From contig JALHMB010000001.1 of NCBI GenBank assembly GCA_022844275.1, positions 186,001 to 250,000 of the forward strand: 64,000 nt of DNA, in the 5' to 3' direction. A program made the position numbers and the translations under genes. Every line of letters begins with the position of its first letter. Within the stretch, counting starts at the first letter, position 1. A model generated the notes under the pieces. It worked only from the letters and a program-made list of their open reading frames with translations, made no database searches and was not told the DNA's origin. Shown piece by piece: positions 30,708-41,563 of this stretch. This DNA is from Hyphomicrobiaceae bacterium. Lineage in GTDB: Bacteria; Pseudomonadota; Alphaproteobacteria; Rhizobiales; Hyphomicrobiaceae.

Positions 30708-30732
30708 GAAGGGGCGTTCTGGCCCCAGCGCC

Positions 30733-31005
30733 CTAGTTGAGCGCGTCCTTGAGCGTTTTGGAAGCCTGGAACTTCGGAACGATCGAGGCCTTGATATCGA
30801 TCTCTGCGCCGGTTTGCGGATTCCGCGCCTTACGCGCTGCGCGCTTGCCGACCTTGAAGGCGCCGAAGCCCGGCAGGCGCACTTCCTCGCCCTTCTTCAG
30901 GGTGCTCTCGATATGGCGCAGCACGGCGTCGACGACGTCACCGGCCTTCTCCTTGGTCAGCTCGGTCTCGGCTGCCACTGCGTCGATCAGATCCTTCTTG
31001 CTCAT
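30733..31005 (-). CDS. hupB: HU family DNA-binding protein
   Basis: [66 protein letters not shown]. Confidence 0.96.
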   Translation of the reverse strand: MSKKDLIDAVAAETELTKEKAGDVVDAVLRHIESTLKKGEEVRLPGFGAFKVGKRAARKARNPQTGAEIDIKASIVPKFQASKTLKDALN

Positions 31006-31250
31006 TGCATGTCTCCTTGCGGCGCGTCCTGGCGCCGTCCGGGCGAAGAAGCCCTCAATGTCCGAAAAGCCGCGAGGACCGCGGCGACACCCGCGCTAAC
31101 AACCCCTCACGAAGGGCCGCGTCAAGCCAAAAATGTGCGGTAGCTCAGCTCAAATACTTGCGTGGAATTGCGATAAATCGCGCATTACTTGCAAAGTACG
31201 GTGACGGATTGTTCGATAACGTCTTCTTTACTTACGATCGTGGCTGTCGA

Positions 31251-31285
31251 CAAAAAAGGGACGCCCGCCAATAGCGGCGGGCGTC
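31251..31285 (-). terminator. Rho-independent terminator downstream of lon
   Basis: Minus strand: GGACGCCCGCC-GCTATT-GGCGGGCGTCC followed by CTTTTTTG. Confidence 0.85.
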
Positions 31286-31312
31286 CTCAAGTAACTCGAG
31301 TTGCAGATGCGG

Positions 31313-33754
31313 TCAGTGCGCAGTCGGCCGCGTATCGCCCCCACCGTCTTGCACCGGGCCACCACCCTCGGTTTCCCAGGCAATCGGCTCGGGCTGCCTG
31401 ACGAGCGCATGCTTGAGCACGTCGTCCATCCGCGCGACCGGCGCGATATCCAGCGCGTTCTTCACGTTATCGGGGATTTCGGCGAGATCCTTCACGTTCT
31501 CCTCGGGGATCAGCACCTTCTTGATGCCGGCCCGAAGCGCCGCGAGGAGCTTCTCCTTCAATCCACCGATCGGCAGCACCCGCCCACGCAGCGTGATCTC
31601 GCCCGTCATGGCGACGTCCTTGCGCACCGGGATCGACGTGAGCACGGAGATGATCGCCGTGACCATCGCGACACCCGCCGATGGGCCATCCTTCGGCGTC
31701 GCACCCTCGGGCACGTGCACGTGGATGTCCTTGCGGTCGAACATGGACGCGGGGATGCCAAAGTCGACCGACCGCGAGCGCACGTAAGCATTCGCCGCCT
31801 GGATCGATTCCTTCATCACGTCGCGCAGGTTGCCCGTGACGCTCATCTTGCCCTTGCCGGGCATCATGACGCCTTCGACCGTCAGGATCTCGCCGCCGAC
31901 TTCCGTCCAGGCAAGGCCGGTCACGACACCGACCTGGTCGGTGAGCTCCGCCTCGCCATAACGGTACCTCGGCACGCCGAGATATTCCTCGACGTTCTCG
32001 GCCGTGATCTCGACGCTCTTCTTATCGCTCGCGAGGATGTCCTTCACCGCCTTGCGGGCGAGCTTGGAAACCTCACGCTCGAGCGAGCGCACACCCGCCT
32101 CGCGCGTGTAGCGGCGGATGAGCGTCTGAAGAGCCTCGTCGCTCACGCTCCACTCGCCCGGCTCCAGGCCGTGCGCGGCCTGGGCTTCCGGAACAAGATG
32201 ACGCTTCGCGATCTCGACCTTCTCGTCCTCGGTGTAGCCGGCGAGACGAATGATCTCCATGCGGTCCAGAAGGGCCGGCGGGATGTTCAGCGTGTTCGCC
32301 GTCGTCACGAACATCACGCTCGAGAGGTCGTAGTCGACTTCGAGATAATGGTCGTTGAACGTGTGGTTCTGCTCGGGGTCGAGGACCTCGAGGAGCGCCG
32401 ACGCCGGATCGCCGCGGAAATCCGAGCCCATCTTGTCGATCTCGTCGAGCAGGAAGAGCGGGTTCGTCCGCTTCGCCTTCTTCATCGACTGGATGATCTT
32501 GCCGGGCATGGAGCCGATGTACGTGCGCCGGTGGCCGCGGATCTCGGCTTCGTCACGCACGCCGCCGAGGCTCATGCGCACGAACTCACGTCCGGTCGCA
32601 TTCGCGATCGACTTGCCGAGCGAAGTCTTGCCGACGCCCGGAGGCCCGACGAGACAGAGGATCGGCCCCTTGAGCTTGTTCGTGCGTGCCTGCACAGCCA
32701 AGTACTCGAGGATGCGCTCCTTGACCTTCTCGAGGCCGAAGTGCTCCTTGTCGAGCACCGCTTGCGCCTCGACGAGGTCCTTCTTGACCTTGCCGCGCAC
32801 ACCCCAGGGGATCGACAGCAGCCAGTCGAGATAGTTGCGGACAACCGTCGCCTCGGCCGACATCGGGCTCATCTGCTTGAGCTTCTTCAGCTCGGCGAGC
32901 GCCTTGTCCTTGGCCTCCTTCGACAGCTTGGTATTCTCGATCTTCTCCTCGAACTCGGCGATATCGTCGCGCTCGTCGGTGTCGCCGAGCTCCTTCTGGA
33001 TCGCCTTCATCTGCTCGTTGAGATAGTACTCGCGCTGCGTCTTCTCCATCTGGCGCTTGACGCGGCTGCGGATCTTCTTCTCGACCTGCAGCACGGAGAT
33101 CTCGCTCTCCATCAGTGTGTAGACGCGCTCCAGCCGCTCCGACACCTTGGTGATCTCGAGAACGTCCTGCTTGTCGGAGATCTTCACCGCGAGGTGCGAG
33201 GCGATCGTGTCCGCGAGCTTCGAGTAGTCCTCGATCAGGCTGATGGTGCCGAGCACCTCGGGGCTGATCTTCTTGTTGAGCTTCACATAGCTCTCGAACT
33301 GCGACATCGCCGAACGAGAAAGTGCCTCGAGCTCGTCCTTGTTGCCCGAGGTCTCCGGCAGACGCTCGATCTCGGCCTCGAAGTGGCTTGCGTTCTCGGT
33401 GTACTTGACGATTTTCGCGCGTGCGCTGCCCTCGACGAGCACCTTCACCGTGCCGTCGGGAAGCTTCAGAAGCTGAAGCACGGACGCGAGCGTGCCGATC
33501 TTGTAGATGGCGCCGGGCGTCGGATCGTCATCGGCGGCATTCTTCTGCGCGACCAGCAGGATCTGCTTGTCCGTGCGCATGACTTCTTCAAGCGCGTTGA
33601 TCGAGCGCTCGCGGCCGACGAACAGCGGCACGATCATGTAGGGAAACACCACTATGTCGCGCAGCGGCAGCACAGGGAACACTTCCCTGCCAGTCCCTTT
33701 CTCCCGGGTCACTTTTTCTTCGCTCATGGTGTCACCGCCTTTTCTCTTCGCCAC
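31313..33754 (-). CDS. lon: Endopeptidase La (Lon protease)
   Basis: [66 protein letters not shown] catalytic region. Confidence 0.98.
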   Translation of the reverse strand: MAKRKGGDTMSEEKVTREKGTGREVFPVLPLRDIVVFPYMIVPLFVGRERSINALEEVMRTDKQILLVAQKNAADDDPTPGAIYKIGTLASVLQLLKLPDGTVKVLVEGSARAKIVKYTENASHFEAEIERLPETSGNKDELEALSRSAMSQFESYVKLNKKISPEVLGTISLIEDYSKLADTIASHLAVKISDKQDVLEITKVSERLERVYTLMESEISVLQVEKKIRSRVKRQMEKTQREYYLNEQMKAIQKELGDTDERDDIAEFEEKIENTKLSKEAKDKALAELKKLKQMSPMSAEATVVRNYLDWLLSIPWGVRGKVKKDLVEAQAVLDKEHFGLEKVKERILEYLAVQARTNKLKGPILCLVGPPGVGKTSLGKSIANATGREFVRMSLGGVRDEAEIRGHRRTYIGSMPGKIIQSMKKAKRTNPLFLLDEIDKMGSDFRGDPASALLEVLDPEQNHTFNDHYLEVDYDLSSVMFVTTANTLNIPPALLDRMEIIRLAGYTEDEKVEIAKRHLVPEAQAAHGLEPGEWSVSDEALQTLIRRYTREAGVRSLEREVSKLARKAVKDILASDKKSVEITAENVEEYLGVPRYRYGEAELTDQVGVVTGLAWTEVGGEILTVEGVMMPGKGKMSVTGNLRDVMKESIQAANAYVRSRSVDFGIPASMFDRKDIHVHVPEGATPKDGPSAGVAMVTAIISVLTSIPVRKDVAMTGEITLRGRVLPIGGLKEKLLAALRAGIKKVLIPEENVKDLAEIPDNVKNALDIAPVARMDDVLKHALVRQPEPIAWETEGGGPVQDGGGDTRPTAH

Positions 33755-34018
33755 GGGACCCGATACCGGCGTCCCGGCAATGCGTATACGCTGCTGTTGG
33801 GCCTAATCCGTTGGCCTACCTCGCGACGCGCGACCTCGAGAACTCTCGCCGATCACGCTTACAGGTCTACGGCCCCGACGGGCGACGCCCACAGCATAGT
33901 ACGATCGCAAAAGCTCATATGGTGAGCCCTGCGATAGGGTTAAAGAGCCGTGCGGCCCTGCCGCACCCAGCACTGCGCCGATGCAACCCACCCCCTGCGA
34001 GCGGCCCCCGTTTTGATC

Positions 34019-35269
34019 TTAAGCGATCGTGCCTTTCTCTTCAGCGCGCTCCGCATAAATGCGGAGCGGCCGGGCACCGCCGTCGATCACCTCGGGACCG
34101 ATAACGATTTCCTCCACCCCCTTCAGATTCGGCAGCTCGAACATCGTGTCGAGCAGGATCCCTTCCATGATCGAACGCAGCCCGCGTGCGCCGGTCTTGC
34201 GCTCGATAGCCTTCTTCGAGATGGACTTCAGCGCGTCCGTCGTGATCGTGAGGCGCACGTCCTCCATCTCGAAAAGGCGCTGATACTGCTTCACCAGCGC
34301 GTTCTTGGGCTCCGATAGAATCTGAATCAAAGCCTTCTCATCGAGATCCTCAAGCGTCGCGATCACCGGCAGGCGGCCGATGAACTCCGGGATCAGGCCG
34401 AACTTCAGAAGGTCCTCGGGCTCCACCGCGCGCAGCACTTCGCCCGTGCGCCGCTCATCAGGTCCGATGACTGTCGCGCCGAAGCCGATCGACGTTCCGC
34501 GACCGCGACGCGCGATGATCTTCTCGAGACCGGCGAAGGCGCCGCCGCAGATGAAGAGGATGTTGGTCGTGTCGACCTGCAGGAACTCCTGCTGCGGATG
34601 CTTGCGGCCACCCTGCGGAGGCACGGACGCGACCGTGCCTTCCATGATCTTGAGCAGAGCCTGCTGCACACCCTCGCCCGACACGTCGCGCGTGATCGAG
34701 GGGTTGTCCGACTTGCGGCTGATCTTGTCGACCTCGTCGATGTAGACGATGCCGCGCTGCGCCCGTTCGACATTGTAGTCGGCGGCCTGCAGCAGCTTCA
34801 GAATGATGTTCTCGACATCCTCGCCGACATAGCCCGCTTCAGTGAGCGTCGTTGCATCGGCCATGGTGAAGGGCACGTCGAGGATGCGCGCGAGCGTCTG
34901 AGCGAGCAGCGTCTTGCCGCAACCGGTCGGGCCGACGAGCAGGATGTTCGACTTGGCGAGCTCGACGTCGTTGCCCTTGGTCGCGTGATTAAGGCGCTTG
35001 TAGTGATTGTGCACTGCGACGGAGAGCACGCGCTTGGCGTGCTGCTGGCCGATGACATAGCTATCGAGCACCGCGCAGATCTCCTGCGGGCTCGGCACAC
35101 CGTCGCGCGACTTGACGAGGGTGTTCTTGTTCTCCTCGCGGATGATGTCCATGCAGAGTTCGACGCACTCATCGCAGATGAATACGGTCGGACCCGCAAT
35201 GAGCTTGCGGACTTCATGCTGGCTTTTGCCGCAGAAGGAGCAGTAGAGGGTGTTCTTTTCGCTTGGCAT
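34019..35269 (-). CDS. clpX: ATP-dependent Clp protease ATP-binding subunit ClpX
   Basis: N-terminal [18 protein letters not shown]...CDECVELC zinc domain; [22 protein letters not shown]. Confidence 0.98.
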   Translation of the reverse strand: MPSEKNTLYCSFCGKSQHEVRKLIAGPTVFICDECVELCMDIIREENKNTLVKSRDGVPSPQEICAVLDSYVIGQQHAKRVLSVAVHNHYKRLNHATKGNDVELAKSNILLVGPTGCGKTLLAQTLARILDVPFTMADATTLTEAGYVGEDVENIILKLLQAADYNVERAQRGIVYIDEVDKISRKSDNPSITRDVSGEGVQQALLKIMEGTVASVPPQGGRKHPQQEFLQVDTTNILFICGGAFAGLEKIIARRGRGTSIGFGATVIGPDERRTGEVLRAVEPEDLLKFGLIPEFIGRLPVIATLEDLDEKALIQILSEPKNALVKQYQRLFEMEDVRLTITTDALKSISKKAIERKTGARGLRSIMEGILLDTMFELPNLKGVEEIVIGPEVIDGGARPLRIYAERAEEKGTIA

Positions 35270-35627
35270 TGGCTTTCCTGCACCCGTTCCCGGTCATGCG
35301 CGCCGCGACTTGGACAACGCGCGGAGCTCTTCTCGGCCTCTCGGCACGAACTCAGCCTCAAGGCACCCTAACGACGCGTCCACCAGCTTGTCGAGCTGAT
35401 CACGGGCGGACCGCCAGATCAACCATGCATTCCCCAAGACCCGCAGCTAAGGCTAAGCGCCCTGCGGGAATTGCAACACCAATGTGACTAACAAGCCGCA
35501 CCAGTGTTGCGCCGATCACTGCAAGCCATGCGCCAAAGGCGATGGAGCCCACGGAATGCGTCGGTTTTTAGGACTGCATATCTGGGCGCCACCGCCGATC
35601 CGCGCCCAAACGTTAACGATTCGGCAC

Positions 35628-36293
35628 TCAGGCCTTCTCTGCATCCGGCTTGGGCTCGATCTCGTCGCGGCGCGCCAGAACCCGATCGATCAGCCCGAAT
35701 TCCTGCGCTTGATCTGCTGTCATGAAGTAGTCGCGATCCAGCGTCTTTTCAACCATGTCGTACGTCTGGCCCGTATGCTTGACATACACTTCGTTGAGAC
35801 GGCGCTTCATCTTGACGATATCTTCGGCGTGGCGCTCGATATCGCTGGCCTGACCAGAAAAACCGCCCGATGGCTGGTGAACCATGATCCGGGCATTGGG
35901 AAGCGCATAGCGCATACCCTTCTCACCGGCGCAGAGCAGCAATGAGCCCATGGAGGCCGCCTGGCCGATGCACAATGTCGCAATCGGCGGTTTGATGAAC
36001 TGCATGGTGTCGTAAATGGCCATGCCCGAGGTCACCACCCCGCCCGGGGAGTTGATATACATGGCGATCTCTTTCTTGGGGTTCTGCGCCTCAAGAAAGA
36101 GCAACTGCATGCAGATCGACGACGCCATCTGGTCCTCGACAGGGCCGATCAGGAAGATGATCCGCTCCTGCAGCATTCGCGACGGCAGGTCGTAGGGCCG
36201 CTCGCCGCGCGCCGTCTGCTCGATCACCGTCGGCCAATAGGTGGCGACGGGAGAGTTGTAGAGCCGATCAGCAGCGAGAGGGGGGATGATCAT
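35628..36293 (-). CDS. clpP: ATP-dependent Clp protease proteolytic subunit
   Basis: [63 protein letters not shown]. Confidence 0.98.
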   Translation of the reverse strand: MIIPPLAADRLYNSPVATYWPTVIEQTARGERPYDLPSRMLQERIIFLIGPVEDQMASSICMQLLFLEAQNPKKEIAMYINSPGGVVTSGMAIYDTMQFIKPPIATLCIGQAASMGSLLLCAGEKGMRYALPNARIMVHQPSGGFSGQASDIERHAEDIVKMKRRLNEVYVKHTGQTYDMVEKTLDRDYFMTADQAQEFGLIDRVLARRDEIEPKPDAEKA

Positions 36294-36515
36294 AGGGGGC
36301 GTCCTGCGGGCTTGAGGTAAGGCGGGCGCCCAAGCTGTCGTCCTGGGCCCACCGGTCGAGAATCACGTCACCGACATTGCATATATAGGATGCCGCGGCC
36401 GGACTTCATCCATCCTCACGCGGGCATCCCTGATGTGTACAGACCTGTGCGCCACGCGTCCGGAGCTAGGACGCGACTGCGGCACCCTAGCTGCTGCCCC
36501 TGCCACCGAACCCGT

Positions 36516-37892
36516 TCAGCCGGCGGTAGCGCCCGGCACGGCCGGCTCGCCGTCGTCCGGCATCTTCAGCAGCTCCTCGCGCGTCACCTTCTTGTCGGTC
36601 GGCTTGGCCTCGCCCAGGATGATGTCGACGACTTTGTCCTCGTAGATCGGGGCACGAAGCTGCTGGACGGCGCCCGGCGTCTTCTCGAAGTACTCGTAGA
36701 TCATCCGCTCCTGGCCGGGGAATCGGCGCGCCTCGCGGAAGAGCGCATTGCGCAGTTCCTCCTGCGTGACTTCAACCTTGGCCTTGTCACCGATCTCGGC
36801 GAGCACCAAGCCGAGGCGCACGCGGCGCTCGGCGAGGCTGCGGTACTCGGCCCGCGCACTCTCCTCCGTCTTGCCCTCGTCCTCGAAGGTCTTGCCGGAC
36901 TGCTTAAGCGTGTTCGTTACCTGTCCCCAGACCTGATCGAACTCCTGCGTGACGAGCGCCTCGGGCAACTCGAAACTGTGCGCCTTGTCGAGCGCATCGA
37001 GCAGCGCGCGCTTGATCTTCGTGCGCGAGAACTCGGTGAACTCGCCTTCAATGCGCTCGCGCATGACCTTGCGCAGCGCCTCGAGCGAGTCGAGTCCGAA
37101 ACCCTTTGCGAAATCCTCGTTGATCTCGGGCTTCGTCGGCTTCGCGACCGACTTCACTTTGACGGCGAAGGACGCCGCCTTGCCCGCGAGATGCTCGGCC
37201 TGATAGGCCTCGGGGAAGGTGACCGAGACGGTGCGATCCTCGCCGGCCTTGGCGCCCTTGAGCTGATCCTCGAAGCCCGGAATGAAACTCCCGCTGCCGA
37301 TGACGAGATCTGTATCCTCGCCCGCGCCACCCTCGAAGGGCGTGCCGTCGATGGAGCCGACGAAGTCGATCTTGACCTGGTCGCCCTCGGCGGCCTCGCG
37401 GCCTTCCTCAACTTCGTAGCTCACATTGCGCTCGGCGAGATCCGCAATGGCCTTGTCGATGGTCTCCTCATCGACCTCGACGACCTCGCGCTCGAGCTTC
37501 AGGGTCGAGAAATCGACGATGTCGATCTTCGGCAGCACCTCGAAGGACATGGTGTAGGCAAGGTCGGCCTTGCCATCCATGACCTTCTCGAGCTCGTCCT
37601 TGTCCTCGCTGAAGGCGATCTCGGGTTGCATGGCCGGCCGCTCCTGGCGGTCGGTCAGCGCCTGCTTCGACGACTTGTCGACGAGGTCCTGCAGCACCTC
37701 GGCCATGAGCGAACGGCCATAGACCTTCTTGATGTGGCCGACAGGAACCTTGCCCTTGCGGAAGCCGCGGAGCTGGATGTTGCCCTTGACCTCATCGAGG
37801 CGCGTCTCGAAGCGCTCGCTCAGCTCATTGGCGCCGACGATCACCTTGAGCGTCCGCTTCAGTCCATCCGTACTCGTTTCTGTGACCTGCAT
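36516..37892 (-). CDS. tig: Trigger factor
   Basis: MQVTETSTDGLKRTLKVIVGANELSERFETRLDEVKGNIQLRGFRKGKVP; PPIase domain; start trimmed from an ORF running into tRNA-Leu. Confidence 0.96.
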   Translation of the reverse strand: MQVTETSTDGLKRTLKVIVGANELSERFETRLDEVKGNIQLRGFRKGKVPVGHIKKVYGRSLMAEVLQDLVDKSSKQALTDRQERPAMQPEIAFSEDKDELEKVMDGKADLAYTMSFEVLPKIDIVDFSTLKLEREVVEVDEETIDKAIADLAERNVSYEVEEGREAAEGDQVKIDFVGSIDGTPFEGGAGEDTDLVIGSGSFIPGFEDQLKGAKAGEDRTVSVTFPEAYQAEHLAGKAASFAVKVKSVAKPTKPEINEDFAKGFGLDSLEALRKVMRERIEGEFTEFSRTKIKRALLDALDKAHSFELPEALVTQEFDQVWGQVTNTLKQSGKTFEDEGKTEESARAEYRSLAERRVRLGLVLAEIGDKAKVEVTQEELRNALFREARRFPGQERMIYEYFEKTPGAVQQLRAPIYEDKVVDIILGEAKPTDKKVTREELLKMPDDGEPAVPGATAG

Positions 37893-38002
37893 ATCGACTG
37901 TCATCCACTCGTGAAGGCGGCAAGCGCCACCGCTAAGGCTCGTCCTACTCCAAGCATCTGGAGCAAAACGGAAATTTCTAGTTCCGGCTTGGTATGGCCG
38001 GC

Positions 38003-38087
38003 TGGTGCGGACGGAGGGACTCGAACCCCCACGACTTGCGTCGCTGGAACCTAAATCCAGTGCGTCTACCAATTCCGCCACGCCCGC
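38003..38087 (-). tRNA. tRNA-Leu (anticodon TAG), 3' CCA encoded
   Basis: Minus strand: GCGGGCGTGGCGGAATTGGTAGACGCACTGGATTTAGGTTCCAGCGACGCAAGTCGTGGGGGTTCGAGTCCCTCCGTCCGCACCA; paired acceptor arms and long variable arm. Confidence 0.96.
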
Positions 38088-38207
38088 AGCCCGCGCTTGG
38101 CGCTGCCGGGCGCGATGGCGCCGACATATATCCGGCCCTGTTGCCTGGGATCAACGCTTTCTTTGAAGGGGCTTGGAGCGGGTATCTGGGGTTTGGGGCC
38201 GCAGTCC

Positions 38208-39203
38208 TCAAGGAGCGACCACGAAAGCGACCCCGTTTTCGCTGAGCCAGGTGCCGGTGCGGCCGTCCACGCGCGGGTTGATGCTGCCATCGCCGCAGGC
38301 CCGGGTGCTCGGCCCTTCGATCCCGCGGGACACGACGCCTGCGAGCACCCAGCCGCCGTCCGCCGCCTGGACGAAGACGCTGCCGCCGCTGTCGCCGCTG
38401 CAGGAATCCTGGCTCGTGAGGGGCGAGGAGGCGACAATCTCCAGGCCCGGATGGCAACCGTAGACCTTGCTGTCCTCGCCCTTGGGTGATGTCCCCTGGC
38501 AGGCAGCCGACGTGATCGGCACATCGACCATGAACTTCCGCCCGATGGTGCCCTGTTCGGTCTTGCCATAGCCGACGATCCTGGCGGACTTCGCGGCGCT
38601 GATCACATCGCTCTTGCCGAACTTGGCCGGCGCGACAGTGACCTTGTCCCTCAGGCGCACGTATCCGACATCGCCTTGGGCGTGTTTCCCGCAGTCCATG
38701 AGTTTCTTCGAGCGTCCGATATCGACGGCATAGCGCCGCGATGCCGACGCGCCGACCGCCGTGCCGACAACGACATTCGTCGGCGTGCGATTGCAGAAGC
38801 AGTGGGCGGCCGTCAGCACCGTGTCCTCGTTGATCAAGGTGCCGCTGCAGATGCCGCGGTTGGTCGTCTCGACGGCGACGGACTCGGGAAACTGCGTCCC
38901 TGTTGGTACGCCCATCCATATGCGTTTGTTGTTCAGGAACTCGGCGCTGAAGTTCAGCTGTGTCCGCGGATCGAGCTCGATGGTCGTCGGCGTGCTCGAA
39001 GGTGATGCGCTCCGCGTGCCGCCCCCGGTCGGCAAGCTGCTCATCATCTCCAGGACGTCGCGATAGGCGGGCAGGATCGCCGCAGGATCATTCTTATGTC
39101 GCTCCGCGACGGACGCGCGGATCTGCATATCCAGGCTCGGCTGCGCCACGGCCGCCGGGGCAAGTACGATCACACTCAATACGGCGAGCAGGATCCATCC
39201 CAT
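38208..39203 (-). CDS. Secreted trypsin-like serine protease (S1 family)
   Basis: Signal peptide MGWILLAVLSVIVLAPAAVAQ; NEDTVLTAAHCFC; SQDSCSGDSGGSVFV. Confidence 0.88.
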   Translation of the reverse strand: MGWILLAVLSVIVLAPAAVAQPSLDMQIRASVAERHKNDPAAILPAYRDVLEMMSSLPTGGGTRSASPSSTPTTIELDPRTQLNFSAEFLNNKRIWMGVPTGTQFPESVAVETTNRGICSGTLINEDTVLTAAHCFCNRTPTNVVVGTAVGASASRRYAVDIGRSKKLMDCGKHAQGDVGYVRLRDKVTVAPAKFGKSDVISAAKSARIVGYGKTEQGTIGRKFMVDVPITSAACQGTSPKGEDSKVYGCHPGLEIVASSPLTSQDSCSGDSGGSVFVQAADGGWVLAGVVSRGIEGPSTRACGDGSINPRVDGRTGTWLSENGVAFVVAP

Positions 39204-39242
39204 GTGCAGATCTCCAGCATCGAACCAGAGCACGGTCGCGCA

Positions 39243-40067
39243 CTAACGTAGCGGCGCATTCTGGAGGCTATCCAGAATCTTCTGCTGGGTTTCAAAGTAT
39301 TTGAAGCGCTCGAGCCCATTGAGCGCCCGCTCCCTCGCTGTCTCGCCCGTGCCGACCTCGCCCGCACGCTCGCGCGTCCCCTTGTCGGGTATATCCCTGA
39401 TCGGAATGGAGAGAGAAATCGTGAGCCGGTGCACGTCCAAGCGATCGGCCGAGAGGTTGATGCGGCCCGATGCAAGCCTGAACCGATCGGCAACCGGCGC
39501 GAGTTCGACGGCGGGCTCCACGCTAGCTCGGATGACCGTCGCGAATTCGAGCGCGTCCACGTAGGACCCACCCGGCCCCTTGGCCTGCTCGAGAAGCTTC
39601 TGATCATTGAGCTTCACGAATGTGCTGACGACCTCATCGAGCCCGACGAGACCAGTGATCGGATATCGATAGTTGGCATTTGTCGCCTGAACGGAGCAAT
39701 CTTCCTTCTTCAGCTCCGCGAAAGTGTCGACGACCTGAAAATTGCGCACGCCAATGCGCTGCTTGTCCTCTCCGGCGCCGACGTTCAAGGAGAACCTGCC
39801 GTTGGTGAATGGAAAGGCAAAGCCGGCCGCTCCCGAGCCGCGGTTATTCTCAGTCACCGTAAAACGGAAGTCGTACGCAACGGCAGCGGACTTGTAGCGC
39901 GCCTGTGATGCGTGCTTCTCGATGGCGAGGCGCGTCTCGCAGCGGATCTTCTTGACGATCTGCACTGTCGTATCGCCAACGAGATCATCTGGGATGGGGT
40001 GGATGGAGCAGCCGAGGAGCGCAATGCACGCAGAAGCGCTCGCAAAAATGCCAAAACGCATGACCAC
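39243..40067 (-). CDS. Hypothetical lipoprotein
   Basis: Lipobox MRFGIFASASACIALLGCSIHP; no known domain recognised. Confidence 0.65.
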   Translation of the reverse strand: MVMRFGIFASASACIALLGCSIHPIPDDLVGDTTVQIVKKIRCETRLAIEKHASQARYKSAAVAYDFRFTVTENNRGSGAAGFAFPFTNGRFSLNVGAGEDKQRIGVRNFQVVDTFAELKKEDCSVQATNANYRYPITGLVGLDEVVSTFVKLNDQKLLEQAKGPGGSYVDALEFATVIRASVEPAVELAPVADRFRLASGRINLSADRLDVHRLTISLSIPIRDIPDKGTRERAGEVGTGETARERALNGLERFKYFETQQKILDSLQNAPLR

Positions 40068-40163
40068 CCCCTACGCAATACAAAATCGCGTAAAGGATAG
40101 CCTTGGGGGGAAGCAGAGTCCGTGATCGCAGAGCCACTCGGCGAGTATCTTGCAACCCGGCAA

Positions 40164-40676
40164 TCACTTCAAAGCAAACGAGAGCGGCAGTGCCGTCGTG
40201 TACTTGATCTGCTCCATGGCGAAGGCCGAGGAAACCTTCGTGATGTCGATGCGCGAGATGAGCTTCTTGTAGAAGACGTCGTAGGCCGCAATGTCCGGAA
40301 CCACTACGCGCATGAGGTAATCCACCTCACCGGACATGCGATAGAATTCCACGACTTCCGGAAGATCGCTGACGGCCGCATGAAAGCGCTCGAGCCAGTC
40401 GAGATTGTGCTGGTCGGTTTTGATCGACACGAAGACCGTGACCCCCGTATTGACCTTCACCGGATCCAGCACCGCCACCCGCGCGCGAATGACACCGGCC
40501 TCGTCGAGCTTCTGGATGCGCCGCCAGCAGGGGGTCGTCGAGAGGCCGACGAGTTTGCCAATCTCGGCAATCGGCATGGTTGCATCAGCCTGCAGCAACC
40601 CAAGAATCTTCAAATCCATCGCATCGAGTTCCACAATCCTCACCCCAAAGAGAATATTTTTGCTGTAGGCGATCAA
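40164..40676 (-). CDS. Lrp/AsnC family transcriptional regulator
   Basis: LDAMDLKILGLLQADATMPIAEIGKLVGLSTTPCWRRIQKLDEAGVIRARVAVLDP. Confidence 0.95.
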   Translation of the reverse strand: MIAYSKNILFGVRIVELDAMDLKILGLLQADATMPIAEIGKLVGLSTTPCWRRIQKLDEAGVIRARVAVLDPVKVNTGVTVFVSIKTDQHNLDWLERFHAAVSDLPEVVEFYRMSGEVDYLMRVVVPDIAAYDVFYKKLISRIDITKVSSAFAMEQIKYTTALPLSFALK

Positions 40677-40834
40677 ACACGCGATCTGGGCGCGCTATGA
40701 CCTCCGGCACTTGACGATCTGTAGTATAATTTTCTAATTTCCGCAATATATCCGTGCCCGATGGCCTCCACGCAGCCGAATTCTGGGACGCGGCAGAAAG
40801 CCGTTCCTCGAAACGACAGAGCTAGAACGGCGAC

Positions 40835-41497
40835 CTACTCTGCCGCCTTCACGCCCGTTTCGATCTGGCAGGTGACGCCCGTGCCGCCGAGACCGCAGTA
40901 GCCGTGCGGAACCTTGTGCAGGTACTGCTGGTGATAGTCCTCGGCGAAGTAGAAGGGCGGCGCATCCAGGATCTCGGTCGTGATCGCGCCGTAGCGCTTG
41001 GCCTTGAGCGCCTTGCCGAAGATATCCTTCGATGCCTCCGCCGCCGTGCGCTGTGCCGCGTTGAAGACGTAGATGCCGGAGCGGTATTGCGTGCCAACAT
41101 CATTGCCCTGGCTATTGCCCTGCGTCGGATCGTGGCTCTCCCAGAAGGTCTTGAGTAGCGTCTCGTAGCTCACCTTCTCCGGGTCGAACACGATAAGCAC
41201 GACCTCGTTGTGCCCCGTCAGACCCGAGCAGACTTCCTCGTAGGTCGGGTTCGGCGTGTGGCCCGCGGCATAGCCCACAGCCGTGACCCAGATGCCCTCC
41301 TCGAGCTCCCAGAACTTGCGCTCCGCACCCCAGAAGCAGCCGAGGCCGAACATGGCCATCTCCATCCCCTCGGGATAGGGGCCTTTCAGCGCACGCCCAT
41401 TGAGCGCGTGCACGCGTGCGGTCGGGATCGGCTCGGCGCGGCCCTTGAGAGCCTGATCGCGCGAGATCATCTCGGCTTTCTTGCGGAAGAACAGCAT
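40835..41497 (-). CDS. msrA: Peptide-methionine (S)-S-oxide reductase
   Basis: [60 protein letters not shown]. Confidence 0.97.
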   Translation of the reverse strand: MLFFRKKAEMISRDQALKGRAEPIPTARVHALNGRALKGPYPEGMEMAMFGLGCFWGAERKFWELEEGIWVTAVGYAAGHTPNPTYEEVCSGLTGHNEVVLIVFDPEKVSYETLLKTFWESHDPTQGNSQGNDVGTQYRSGIYVFNAAQRTAAEASKDIFGKALKAKRYGAITTEILDAPPFYFAEDYHQQYLHKVPHGYCGLGGTGVTCQIETGVKAAE

Positions 41498-41563
41498 GGC
41501 TGTGCGCCTTATCTCGAAGGAAGCTGAATGCACGATGTCCTTCTAGCACGGCTCAGCATTCCG

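Noticed and set aside
31301-33925. 874-aa + strand ORF
   Set aside because: Antisense to lon; a shadow ORF caused by high GC codon bias.
36390-38054. 554-aa + strand ORF
   Set aside because: Antisense to tig; shadow frame.
37893-38081. N-terminal extension MAELVDALDLGSSDASRGGSSPSVRTS... of the trigger factor ORF
   Set aside because: This is the classic spurious translation of a tRNA-Leu gene (38003-38087) in frame with tig; the real start is near 37892.
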